Assembly (NCBI GenBank): GCA_019096065.1
Contig: JAGUCH010000004.1
Coordinates: forward strand, 4,464,001-4,528,000
From: Paracyclopina nana
Taxonomy: Eukaryota > Arthropoda > Copepoda > Cyclopoida > Cyclopettidae
Length of the DNA stretch: 64,000 bases
Direction of reading: 5' to 3'
Part shown: positions 24,321 through 34,526 of the stretch, piece by piece
How positions within the stretch are numbered: position 1 is the first letter of the stretch
How the letters are laid out: every line of letters begins with the position of its first letter
Made by a program: the position numbers and the translations under genes
Notes under the pieces: generated by a model
The model's database searches: none
What the model saw: only the letters and a program-made list of their open reading frames with translations
What the model was told of the DNA's origin: nothing

Positions 24321-25257
24321 TGGATCTTATTGCACCAGTTCATGTTGGTGAGTGAAAGTTCAAAGTAAAAGACGGATTCTTCATGGAGGGCCAGTATGTC
24401 ATTATTGGGGTGAATGTCTGTCGACTGTCAGTCCGGGAGTCCGGGAGTCCGGGAGATAGGAAATTTGAATCCATCATTGTCAAAAGCGATCGAGGTTTCT
24501 AGTTTTTGCCTGGATGGGGCTGTTGCTGTGTAGGTTGTGTAGAATTTGTAGACATCCTGGTACTTGGTTTTCTTTCAGTGAAAGCATTCATTCACCAGTG
24601 TATCCAGACTATTTATCACTGTTTTGGTGGGGTTGCCTTGAGCTGCATCTGCAATGAGTAGCTTGACTGGTTGGGCTATCTCAAAATAGTCTCTGAGTGA
24701 GACTCAGTCAATGAGACATGGATAAAGATGTAACCATAGTGGACTGACACCAAAGCTTGACCAGAGCATTGGAAACCATAATGGGACCAATCGGTGGTTG
24801 AGGTGCGGGTCAAATAGTTGTGGTGGGGTACATTTTCATCAGCCAATCCCTTCCCTGCTCGCAAAAAGTTGACAACCAGCTGAAGGGTGACAAGAAAAGT
24901 ATGCACATTCATTTCTTCTTGGTACATGCCTTGTATTCAGCAGCTCTGGAAGGCAAACGAAGATCTTAAATATTAACATTTGAAGATGCTGTGTGTTGTC
25001 TAATCATAGCCCTGGGTGCAGCAGGGGCAGCTTTCTTCTGTCTCACAGGGGGTTCAGGTATGGGGTCAGGGTTTGCCTGTGTGGGTGAGGGTACCAAAAA
25101 GCCACTGAGTTTGGAGCCATAAGATTTTAACCTTAATTATTCGCTGTAGAAGTGTTGGAGTTATCGCAGGTTGTCTGGGTACAAGTCCTTGTTTAACAAG
25201 GGAAAGTAACGCCGCAACAACTAAGTCGGTACATAGTAGCTTCCTCATGGCTGCCCT
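24321..25257. other. non-coding or decayed transposon sequence
   Basis: Contains a triplicated GAGTCCGG motif near 24440 and minus-strand open stretches (24676-24927, 25066-25257) that run into the 78-bp array. They may be remnants of the Ty3-like element downstream of its RT, but I cannot align them to a named domain. Confidence 0.3.
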
Positions 25258-25860
25258 GTCTTCTATGGCATCCACAACTATACTTAGGGTTTCAATACAT
25301 TCCTGAAGTTTCTTCATAACTGCCAGGCTCTCCATGGCCTCGACAGAAGTACTGTGGGTTTCACCACTTTCTTGTAGTTTCTTCATTACTGCCATGTCCT
25401 CCATGGCCTCAACAGTGATATTGTGGGTTTCACCACCTCGCAGAAGCTCTTGTAGCTTCTTCAGAACTGCCATGTCCTCCATGGCCTCAACAGTGATATT
25501 GTGGGTTTCACCACCTTGCAGAAGCTTTCATAGCTTCTTCTTCAGAACTGCCATGTCCTCCATGGCCTCAACAGTAATATTGTGAGGTTCACCACCTCGC
25601 AGAAGCTCTCGTGGCTTCTTCAGAACTGCCATGTCCTCCATGGCCTCAACAGTGATCTTGTGGGTGTCACCACCTCGCAGAAGCTCTTGTAGCTTCTTCA
25701 GAACTGCCATGTCCTCCATGGCCTCAACAGTGATATTGTGAGGTTCACCACCTTGCAGAAGCTCTTGTAGCTTCTTCAGAAATGCCATGTCCTCCATGGC
25801 CTCAACAGTAATATTGTGAGGTTCACCACCTCGCAGAAGCTCTTGTGGCTTCTTCAGAAA
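25258..25860 (-). repeat. ~78-bp tandem array encoding a 26-residue repeat, abutting the RT fragment
   Basis: Eight units (starts of CCATGGCCTC near 25332, 25401, 25479, 25560, 25638, 25716, 25794, plus a variant near 25262). Spacing is 69-81 bp. On the minus strand the unit reads EDMAVLKKLQELLRGGETHN + ITVEAM, predicted helical and amphipathic. One unit has a 3-bp insertion, and in-frame stops sit between the array and the RT fragment. Probably a satellite born inside the retroelement and not a functional protein. Confidence 0.75.
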
Positions 25861-25875
25861 TACCTCGCAGAAGTA

Positions 25876-27070
25876 CTAGAACATTCCTTCTGAGATAAGG
25901 GGAAGTTGGTAGCTAGAAGGCTCTGTTTTTGCATTCCGACTTCTATAGTCAACCATTGGTCTCCAACCAGTAGCTCCATCTGTCAGTTTCTTTGGCACAA
26001 AGAAAATACTTGAGTTCCAGGGAGAATTGCAGGGTTCAAAATTGTTCATCTCCAGCCAATCTTCAATGCTTTTGTTGATTTCATCAAGATGTGACATGGG
26101 AATCTGGAATCTTCTAGCATGAACTGGTCGGTGGTCATGTATATCTGGGTGCAGTCACCCAAGTCAAATTCTGAAGTGGAAATAACGTCAGAATTACGAA
26201 GTAAACACTTCAAATAACTCTGACATAGATTAGGAGAAAGGTGATCAAGATTTGCATGCTTTAGAATGTGGTCCTCCACCTGTCTAGAAGGCCTCCCCAA
26301 AACATTTTTATCATTTAAGAACACATCATGTACAGGGACAATCTTATCAACACTGAAAATTTGCCCTACAAAAGAACCCTTGCCTAACTCAAAAGGCAAT
26401 AATCCTGCATTTGTAACCTTAATATTAGCGATTCCTTGTTGATTAGAACGGATGAGGCAATCTTCCTTGCAAAACTGGGCGGCATCGCTTATTTGGAGAC
26501 ATCCTTCAAAGTGGGCTATGGGCGGATTGTCCTGGTTCTTCAGCTGCACAGAGATTGTAGCAATACTTCTGACCAGTATGTACGTCTTCTTCTGAGTTCT
26601 CGCCTCAAGTCGGAACTTATTTGCAGAGCGGATTTCCATCGATATGGGATCATAAAACAAGCCGGTAGCATGGATCAGATCAATACCCATGATCCCATCA
26701 AGTGCAAGTCCCTCGCACACATAAAATGGCCACTTCAACTGTCGGCCTTCTATTATACAGTCTATTTCATAAAGTCCATTGATCCTTAAAGGGTTTCCGG
26801 AAGTACACGTTGCACGTATCATCGGAGCATTTATAATTTTCTGAGGTCTTAGTTGGGGGGCAATTCTCCTGAATGCCATACGCGATAACAGGGAAATATT
26901 GGAGCCAGTGTCAAACAACATTTCAAAGGTGACTCCAAGGCTGTGGATTGATACAAAAGGTCGTTTGGTATTTTCACTAGAGGATAACAGGCTGAAACTT
27001 GTGATGGCGTGAAAATGCTCAACGACCTTGTGACGACCAGTGGTGCAGAGCCCACCCTGGTCGTTTACCA
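25876..27070 (-). pseudogene. Ty3-like retroelement pro-pol fragment (protease plus start of RT), broken
   Basis: Minus-strand frame following gag in the -1 frame. It contains a retropepsin-like active site (MLFDTGSNISLL, near 26915) and a long linker. The beginning of reverse transcriptase follows (SIEDWLEMNNFEPCNSPWN, then PMVDYRSRNAKTEPSSYQLP). A single-base frameshift near 26090-26100 separates the protease frame from the RT frame. The RT stops at about 25876, where the 78-bp array begins, so the catalytic YxDD region, RNase H and integrase are absent. Non-functional. Confidence 0.8.
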
Positions 27071-27077
27071 GTTTAAA
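27033..27077 (-). promoter_or_regulatory. -1 ribosomal frameshift signal at gag/pro junction
   Basis: On the minus strand the gag frame reads T TTA AAC (27077-27071), a canonical slippery heptamer. The sense codon TGG and the gag stop TAA follow at once. After a 6-nt spacer there is a stem: ACGACCAGGGTG (27064-27053) pairs with CACC + CTGGTCGT (27045-27042 and 27040-27033). This gives 12 bp with one bulged A and a 7-nt loop. The protease frame is open in -1 from this point. Confidence 0.8.
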
Positions 27078-28210
27078 GCGTTGGAATGGTAGGAGGCACT
27101 AACTTCATTGACCTTCTTTGCCTCCTGCTCAGTTGCTCTTTTACTGCCAGGCCTTGGGTTGTACACGCCCTTAGCAGCATCTGCTTGCCTGGAAAAGCAC
27201 TCAGTCTCACGGTGATTCTTCTTGGTGCAGTACCAGCAAACCATGTTGGCTCGTAGCTGTCCACTTGCAGGTCCCCGCGCTTGTCCTTGAGCTTGTTCTT
27301 GAGCTTGTTCTCGAGCTCCATTTCCATTAATGAGATTCACAAGTGCTCCTAGTGTCAGAGGCTGGTTTTGAGGATTGCTCTCCGACTGAGCACTGTCGGC
27401 TTGCTCAGCAGAATGGACCTCAGGAACTGGTACAGTGGCCTTCCTTTCACTTGACAATGAGGCCTCTACACGCTTAGGAACCTTGAAGATTTCTTTAAGG
27501 TCCGTGATGTCATGCACGATCACCTGCTTCTTGATGGCAGGTAACAGTCCTTGAATGAACTTTCGCTGGCATGCGAACACATATGCACTCCTCTTGCACA
27601 TTTCAACGGCAGCGTCATTTGTAGCGTACTCGCCCTCACCAAGGACGATGAAAGTTTCCATCAGGGTCATGACTCCAGTTTTGACACGGTCATAGAAATC
27701 CCGCACGGATTCTGATGCCTCCTGCACCAGGCTGTCTTCAATTGTGGACTGTTCCGCCAAAGTGGCCTCATGGTGCCAATGATCGAGGAACTCCTTCTTT
27801 AACCCCAATACTCCGCTCCATTTCTTAGGCGCAAACTCCTCTTCCTTTAGGGTGTTGTGCCATTGGGCTGCCTTGGCTTTGAGTGCCATGGCAGCATACA
27901 TGGCCGTCATTTCATTCGTCCTCCGTTGAGGCTGGTCAGCTGGGATGTTGTCATTGGCAAGAGCTCTTAAATCGTCGATCCTCCTAGCCCATGCTCTTGC
28001 TTGCAGCATGTCAACTGCAGGGTCCCCACTAAATTCAGGTACGTTAATTGCCTTGATATTACGCTGAGCCATGGTGAACAGATATCGTTGAGGAACTGGG
28101 GAGGTTTCTGTGTAATCTCCTAGTGGTGGAGCAGTAGGTTGAATTGTTGCTTCTGATGAAGCCTCTTCGTAATATTCTTCCTCAAAATATTCGTCCTCAC
28201 TATCAGCCAT
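27065..28210 (-). CDS. Ty3-like retroelement Gag
   Basis: 381-aa open frame, complete from Met to a stop just after the slippery site. The acidic N-terminus (MADSEDEYFEEEYYEE) is followed by a capsid-like helical region (VPEFSGD ... ARAWARRID ... AAQWHNTL). A Gln/Ala-rich stretch and one CCHC zinc knuckle come next (CWYCTKKNHRETEC, residues ~335-348). The tail is SYHSNALNW. It lies upstream of the pro-pol fragment in the same orientation. Gag itself is undamaged although pol is broken, which suggests fairly recent decay. Related but more damaged gag lies at 29000-30048. Confidence 0.85.
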   Translation of the reverse strand: MADSEDEYFEEEYYEEASSEATIQPTAPPLGDYTETSPVPQRYLFTMAQRNIKAINVPEFSGDPAVDMLQARAWARRIDDLRALANDNIPADQPQRRTNEMTAMYAAMALKAKAAQWHNTLKEEEFAPKKWSGVLGLKKEFLDHWHHEATLAEQSTIEDSLVQEASESVRDFYDRVKTGVMTLMETFIVLGEGEYATNDAAVEMCKRSAYVFACQRKFIQGLLPAIKKQVIVHDITDLKEIFKVPKRVEASLSSERKATVPVPEVHSAEQADSAQSESNPQNQPLTLGALVNLINGNGAREQAQEQAQGQARGPASGQLRANMVCWYCTKKNHRETECFSRQADAAKGVYNPRPGSKRATEQEAKKVNEVSASYHSNALNW

Positions 28211-28814
28211 TTAAAAATGATACAGCATCACTCACTTCTCATTTCCTCCAGGGCGGCAGGTAAGTGAGCTGCCACCAGTTGTTGTGAATTTGGTGTCTAC
28301 ATGATGGGACTTGACTTTTCTCATACAAAGCCACAACTGAGTTTATTTCTCAACCAAGCACTGTATATACAATGTACTGTCAAGGTGAATAGCATTGCAC
28401 ATCCTGCTAGGTGAAAGTGTGGTTAGGCAGCGCGGCTCGTACGATGCTACTATACTACTATATTACTGAAGAACGACGCGCTAGCGCCATGCATGATGAA
28501 GGTTATAAAAACATAACAGCTTAATGGTTCCTGTTTTATGTCTGCTGGCTCTTCTTGATCAGCTTGTTGATCCACCTTTAGGGGTATTGGCAAAGGCAAA
28601 GGGCACAAAGGATTGAGCACAACTATATCGTCGTCTTCTATTCTTTTATAGCCCGACTTGTCTTGTAATGGCGCTTTCTTTTCAGGGTCATTGTCTGCTT
28701 TCTGCATTATTTAGGCCTGTTTGCTCATCGCTTGCTGGAGCGGTATGTATGTAACCACACAAGAATACCTTGCTTTAAGTCTACTTGTTTTACTTTGGTT
28801 TTACTTTTTAAGAA
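28211..28814. other. probable leader/LTR remnant of the Ty3-like element
   Basis: On the minus strand TGGTGGCAGCTCAC (~28267-28280) resembles a primer-binding site, with a possible LTR upstream of it ending in CACAACA. The related element has TGGTGGCGC at the matching position near 30135. I could not define LTR ends. An 85-codon minus-strand frame (28450-28707) is unidentified. Confidence 0.35.
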
Positions 28815-28930
28815 AGTGTTGATGAATGGCTGAAAATGGGAATCATTGAACCATCAGACTCTGAATAGAATTCCTCAATTTTCTGCATTTCAAGAAACCT
28901 TACAGATGGCAGTCATAGTTGTGAAGTATG
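28815..28930 (+). pseudogene. reverse-transcriptase relic in opposite orientation
   Basis: Plus-strand translation gives VDEWLKMGIIEPSDS, a stop, NSSIF, then RNLTDGS. This aligns with the minus-strand RT fragment (SIEDWLEMNNFEP, NSSIFFV, KKLTDGA). It is a short, stop-containing piece of a related element inserted or inverted next to the second gag copy. Confidence 0.6.
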
Positions 28931-28999
28931 AGAGAAGCATCGAGAATATTGAAGCCGCCCAACCAGGGGGGCATGTCGGCTGGAGCAGGCAACGGCCGC

Positions 29000-30048
29000 C
29001 TACCAGTTTAAATCACCTTGAACTTCATGGGCTTGCTTCCCCTTGCAAGCCCTCTTGCTTCCAGGCTTGGTCTTATATACATTGTTCTTCTGATCCCTCT
29101 TCTTGCTGAAGCATTCGGTCTCACGGAGGCCTGGAATGTTACAATACCAGCATTTAGGGTGATTGGTGCCTCCGTTCCTAGGAGTCCGTCGATCATTAAA
29201 TTGCCCTTTTACCAATTCAATTAGGGCTTCCTCATAGTTCTTCATGTCATCAGCTATTGAAATTGTTTTCTGGGGTGCCTGATCTTCCTGCAACAGCATT
29301 TACCTCTGATGGGGGTACAGTGGCTTTCTTGTCATTGGAAAACAAGGCTTCTACCCTGGATGCTAAGCCAACTATATCTCCAAGGTTAGTGTATTCCTGA
29401 ACCACAACCTGTGACTTGATGGCCTAAATAAGCCCGTGTACGAAACGGCGCTTCACTATAAATTAGTAGGCCTAATTCTAGGCCAGTTCCTGGACCTGCG
29501 GCAGTTTTATTGTGACAACCAGAGGGGCAGGGGTAGTTTCCAAAGGCATAAAGTTATCCATCAAGGTTAGGGTCCGAGTTTTGACCCTATCAAAGTAATC
29601 CTTCACCATCTCACAAGGCGCCTGTACCAAGGAATCCTCAATTGCAGATTCTTCGGCCAAAGTACATACATGGTGGAATTGAGCAAGAAAAATCTTCTTT
29701 AATCCATTGGGCCCTTCCCAGGCACTGTGCAGGTGGAGGGTGTTTGCTTCTCCTCAGCCAAAATATTGTACCACTGACCTGTCTTGTTTTTTAAGGCCAA
29801 TGCTGCATAACATGCAGTGGCCTCATCACTCCAGCGGGGTTGTTAAGAGCAGCCCCCTGATTGACGATGGTATGCAGGTGATCTATATGTGTCACCCAGG
29901 CTGGAGGTCCAAGCTTGTCTGTAGCTTGGTCTCCAGAAAACTCAGGCAAATCAATCGTCTTGATAGCCCTGTTAGCCATGGCAGTAGTCCCGTGACTGTC
30001 TAAATTATCCAAATTGCCCGCAGGCTCCTCTTGATTGCCAGGCTCCAC
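29000..30048 (-). pseudogene. degenerate second copy of Ty3-like gag
   Basis: Fragments in several frames match the intact gag in order: IKTIDLPEFSGD, SAIEDSLVQAPCEMVKDYFDRVKT, then CWYCNIPGLRETEC and a C-terminus ending GDLNW. The zinc knuckle has lost its histidine (Leu in its place), and multiple frameshifts are present. The slippery T TTA AAC followed by TGG TAG is still present at 29012-29006. Dead as a protein but useful as evidence that the frameshift site is conserved. Confidence 0.75.
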
Positions 30049-30828
30049 TGTTACATATTTTTCACCTGCAACTTGTCCTGAGCCAGTCCCTCCCCCAGGT
30101 TAAAACAAGGACATGAGGACAAAATCAAGCGCCACCAATAATGGATCCTGGACTTGCCAGATCCTAGCTACTATGGCGAGCCAGAATGAGCACAACTTGC
30201 TATCTCAAAGTCAGTTTACAATCTGTCGTTTATGTCTGTACTCATGCTTATATACCTGTTGTGCAGGGTTATGGCAATATCATAAGAGTGAGTGTTGTTA
30301 GGTGGAAGATGGAAAGGGTTAGCGTAGTTATGCGGAAGAGTTGAAGCTCAAAGATTAATGGCAAAGAAGTCTAAAGTACAATTATGAGCATTAAGACTTG
30401 ATTATAGATTAACACCAAATTTTTGGTGTTCACTTATTTACCTTTTAAATGGCTGAGTGTTAATAGATGACTTTTTTGATAAATGAATGACTCATTTATC
30501 AAACTGCCACCAATTTTTCCGTCAAATTGCATAATTGAATAGAGTTCTCCCTTCTCAGTTGATATTCAACCCTTTAAAAAGCCAGACTTGCTTATTATTA
30601 AATTGTTTTTATTCAAATGATTGATTTTTTTGGCATCTGCTGGCAAAGCTCCACTGAATATAAAACTTCTTATTGATTTGTCTCCACTTGTATAACATTT
30701 ATCTTACAAATAAAATGTGAAAACCAAAGCTATTTTAGTTTTGCCAGAGTAGTTATCTCAATCATACCAGCCTTATCAATAAATCATATCCACTTCTAGA
30801 TTATTTTCACTGACTGTGATCTAAATGG
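30049..30828. other. non-coding region, probable retroelement leader/LTR remnant
   Basis: Upstream (minus orientation) of the decayed gag. Possible primer-binding-like TGGTGGCGC near 30135. No gene. Confidence 0.3.
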
Positions 30829-31020
30829 GCGGCCGTACTTGGATTGACTAGAACATACTGTCTCTGGATAGACTGCAACAGATCATCCCTGGATTGACTA
30901 TGAGAACACACTGTCCATGGATCAACAAGATGGGACTGTACTTGGATCGACAGTCATGACTTCTGCAACTGTGATCTATATATCAACAAAAACTGTCCAT
31001 ATACAGACTGATACAGAGAA
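30829..31020 (+). repeat. TTGGATCGAC minisatellite, array a
   Basis: Starts GGCGGCCGTACTTGGATTGA. About five degenerate units of roughly 38 bp, core CTTGGATYGACTANNACANAC followed by TGTCC. The same family forms arrays at 33.6-35.2 kb. Confidence 0.7.
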
Positions 31021-31077
31021 TTGTGATCAATTAAAAAAAATTGACACTACAAAAGTGTTCACAATTCTTTGACTCAG

Positions 31078-31150
31078 GCTGTATAGGTCACAAAGATCAG
31101 TGATCTATATTATCTTTGTGATCTAAATATGGATGGAGCCGTTCCCATTG
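31078..31150 (-). repeat. small palindromic repeat, copy 2
   Basis: Reverse complement reads ACGGCTCCATCCATATTTAG, then the ATCACAAAGAT/ATCTTTGTGAT hairpin. It matches 23023-23090 at about 85-90%. With copy 1 it brackets the Ty3-like remnants. Confidence 0.65.
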
Positions 31151-32059
31151 GTTTTTCTCTACCAGTAGCCTAAAAATCCTGGTTAGGTTTCAATTTCTGT
31201 ATAGTTCTCATTTTATTTCTCCATAACCAGCATATAATAAGGAAAAATAAAAATTAAAGGAATGGAAATTGCAGGCTGTCTCTTTATTTCCCTAAGCCCC
31301 AATGAATGGGAAAAAAAGGGGGTGTCACTAATCTACCTACCTTGAAAATCTACAAATATACAAAATTGACCTCAATTGACCCTTAGGTGCAATTACAAAC
31401 ATTTGTGAATGTTTGTATTTTACAATTACTTAAGTACAAGCTCAGTTATTGGTGTCAGCCAATGGATAGAATTCAAACTTGAACTCAGTTGACTCCCAAG
31501 TGTGAATTCACACCTGTAAATGAATTTGGAATGTTATCAAACTGAGATGGTAAAAAGTACAGCAATGGAAAATTTGTATATTCTAATTTAGTTTTTAGTT
31601 CAAGAGATACCAGTGTAAACAGAAAGTCATATGCATCAAAGTTGGTCTCTTTTTGATAATAAAAGTAGAAAAATGAATCAGGTCCTCTGGTTAAGTTTGT
31701 TTTGGTTGAGAGTGACATGGTCATCTGCTAGTCATTTAAGCTACCTTTTTCATGACTCTTCAAATAGTCAATATAGGGACCATATAAAATGCCCAAACTT
31801 GCCCAAACTTTTAAATCTTAATTTCAATGTAAGAAGCTCCATTGCCATAAGAAGAGCGCAAATATGTCATATTTATTGCCCATATCCAATGGGAAGTACC
31901 TTAAAAATCATTTAAATAATGAATGAATACTTTATAAAAGTCTGTTTGCCCAAACCCGCCCAAACCTTTGTTTGTGCCCAAACACCTTTTATAGCAGCAA
32001 TTTCGATGCATAAGTTAATAATTAACCCACTTGCCATTGGACATGGAAGCTGAAAAATT
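31151..32059. other. non-coding region
   Basis: About 0.9 kb, AT-rich, without a recognisable gene, RNA or repeat. Confidence 0.3.
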
Positions 32060-32346
32060 ATATTTGGGCTCTCCTCATCATAAGGGAGCTTTTGGCATTG
32101 GAATTTTGAAAATCTAAACTTTGATTATGTACTGCAATCCCTTTACTTTTTATTAATTTTAATATCAGCCCTTTTTTTAAATTGAAATGGAAAAGGTGAT
32201 GAAATTTTTTGGTGTCAAGCTTTGCATTTTTTTGGGCTTCAAGCTTTTCAAAATAGGTTCGAGCGATCCCAAGCTTTTTGCTTATGAAGCTCAAGCTGGG
32301 TTTTAGTTTCAAGCTTTCAAGCCAAGCTGAAACTCGTTTCATCACT
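32060..32346. mobile_element. truncated hAT-like element end
   Basis: Ends CTCGTTTCATCACT (32333-32346) and matches the right end of the large neighbouring element (48010-48092) over about 85 bp: GCGATCCCAAGCTTTTTGCT and following. It also shares the TTTTGGTGTCAAGCTTT block with 32630-32750. The left end is missing. Confidence 0.55.
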
Positions 32347-32752
32347 ACTTTTTATTGCGTAGTGATGGAACGAGCCGGAAATTTTCAGCTTGATCAAGCT
32401 TCAAGCTTTTTGAAAAGTGTTTGAGCGATCCCAAACTTTTGAAAATTATTATCAAGCTTTTTCAAGCTCAAAATTTCACATTTCAAGCTTTTTTCAAGCT
32501 TTTCAGTTTTTTAGTATTTTAACGTAAAAAATGGCAATTAGTCACCGGATTTGACAAAATTTCCCAAAAAAGAGCAAATAATGAGAGAAGTACCTTTAAC
32601 TTGGATTTTTAAAAGTACTTCACTCCCTCAAGTATTTGTTAATTTTAAAATCAGCCCTTTTTTGTTTTGATTTAAAAATGGATAAAGATTTTTTTTGGTG
32701 TCAAGCTTTTTCAAGCTTTGTATTTTTTGGGTTTCAAGCTTTTCAAAAGGAG

Positions 32753-33167
32753 CTGTCCACATTGGAACTAGTACGATTATTTGGGAGCCCTGTGCATATA
32801 CTTTGAGCAGGCAACCTGAAATTTGACACATGCATTCCTCTCCCCATAGCGCATGATCTTTATTAGCGGCAATTTTTGATTTTCCGCCAAATGACAGACT
32901 TCCATTTTTCTCCGCTCCCAATTAACGAAATGAGCTGAATTTGTGTGTGTGGCTCCCATTTTACCAGGGCTACAACTTTTATTTATGACTTTTTTCTCGA
33001 TTTGGACTCTCAAGGGTACATGTTTATGAGCGTTTTTGGTTAATTTGCAATATCTTCAGCAGGCCTTAGCCAAATGAAGTGAATTTTTGTGTGGAGCCCT
33101 AATTTTGCATTCTCCACATCTTTTATAAGTGTCATTTTTGCCCTTAATCACTTTTTTGGATGGCTGC
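32753..33167 (+). repeat. foldback element, left arm (~415 bp)
   Basis: Runs from GGAGCTGTCCACATTGG to about GGATGGCTG. Its reverse complement is present at 36269-37185 plus 47990-48000 with an estimated identity above 95%, interrupted there by the MITE and the BEL element. This arm is uninterrupted and preserves both empty insertion sites: GCCGCTAATAAAGATC for the MITE, and TGTGGACAGCTCC for the BEL element. Confidence 0.85.
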
Positions 33168-34526
33168 TTCTGAGAGTTATCTGAATGATCAAAGTGTTCA
33201 GTATAATCTGAGTGTTCATTATGATCAGAGTGGTCATGGGGATCAATGAATTCAATGTGATCAGCATGATAAGCTGTTCCCTGTTATCAGAATGATCAGT
33301 GAACACATGAAGACTTGATGCAATGTCTCGTTTGTTCTAGATGGCCATGGAAGGCCATCTGGCCCAACCAACTGTGCGCCAGTGAAGGCTTTATATGAGC
33401 TAAAATAGATAATTCATTCAAGCCTACTTATCATTTCTAAATATTTTTTAGTGATCACTCTTGCTGATCATTGTGACAAAATGGACTTTGTTAGTCTTTC
33501 TGATCATACTGTACACATTAAACATACTGAGCAGCTGATCTGGATGAACACTTTGAAACTGATTGGCACTAATCATGCTTATCACACTGAACATACTGAT
33601 CACACTGATGACCCTAATGGGTGGCCATACTTGGATCGACTAGAGCATACAAAACTGTCACTGGATGTCACAGATAGTACAAATATTGACCATAAAAACT
33701 TACAGTTCTTGCATCAACAAAACAGAACTATACTTGGATCAACTGCTCTGATGATGAAGGAGTCCTTGGATTGACTGCTAAAACATACAGTCTATGGATG
33801 GACTAGAAGGATAAACATATTTTGCCACCCCCAAAGATACAATCTTGTTGTAGTCTATCCAAAGCTGATTTGTTGTGTCGATCCAAGGACTATAGAGAAC
33901 AGTATCATAAAAAAAACATGCCATCTACCTACAATTTTGAATAATTACTTGGGAGTCAAGCTCAAAATCTAGTTTCATTTTGATGAGTCTAGTCTCTTTT
34001 TTAGGGCAATTAATTTTTATAAGCAGCTACTTTTATTTTACTCATGCTGAGCATCAGGATTCTAACATTGATGTCAAGTATGGTATGATTCATTTTGTCA
34101 ATCCAAGTCTGATTCATCATGGTCTATCCAAGGACCTTCTGTTGTTGATCCAAGGGTAAGAGTTCACCCTGATCACTAGTTATTAGGCATATCTTTGACT
34201 TGATCACTACAAGTTGTCAAGGCTTTTTAATTAAATTATTTTGGTTGTATTTGTTGGCTGGCTATGCAGACTTTGCTGTCCTGTCAAAAGGGAAGTAAAT
34301 AGTGCTCTAAATGTTGGGCAGAGCTCCAAGTCAAGCTGAGTCAGCTAATTATAAAAATATTTTACATTCTAAATGTAAACTAAAGGACACTTAAGTTAGA
34401 ACTCGCCCCTAGCTGTCCAAACAGTGCACACTGACACAAGTTTGGTTCTTCAATTGGTTGTTTACAGTTTAATTTTTCACTTTTTTGTACTTTACTTAGC
34501 TCTTGCTCTTTTCAAAACTATTTTGG
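33168..34526. repeat. foldback loop, first part: GATCA-rich and TTGGATCGAC arrays in both orientations (array b)
   Basis: 33178-33300 and 33520-33610 hold short imperfect repeats around TGATCAGAGTG and its complement. 33615-33800 carries TTGGATCGAC units in plus orientation, starting GGTGGCCATACTTGGATCGA. 33845-34170 carries the reverse complement (GTCGATCCAAGGAC). No gene. Confidence 0.65.

Noticed and set aside
23954-24355. 133-codon open frame rich in Ser-His-Ser
   Set aside because: It is the translation of a 15-bp minisatellite whose period is divisible by three.
24437-24455. Short direct repeats and other regular arrays as a possible CRISPR locus
   Set aside because: Repeats are adjacent, without unique spacers, and the genome is eukaryotic.
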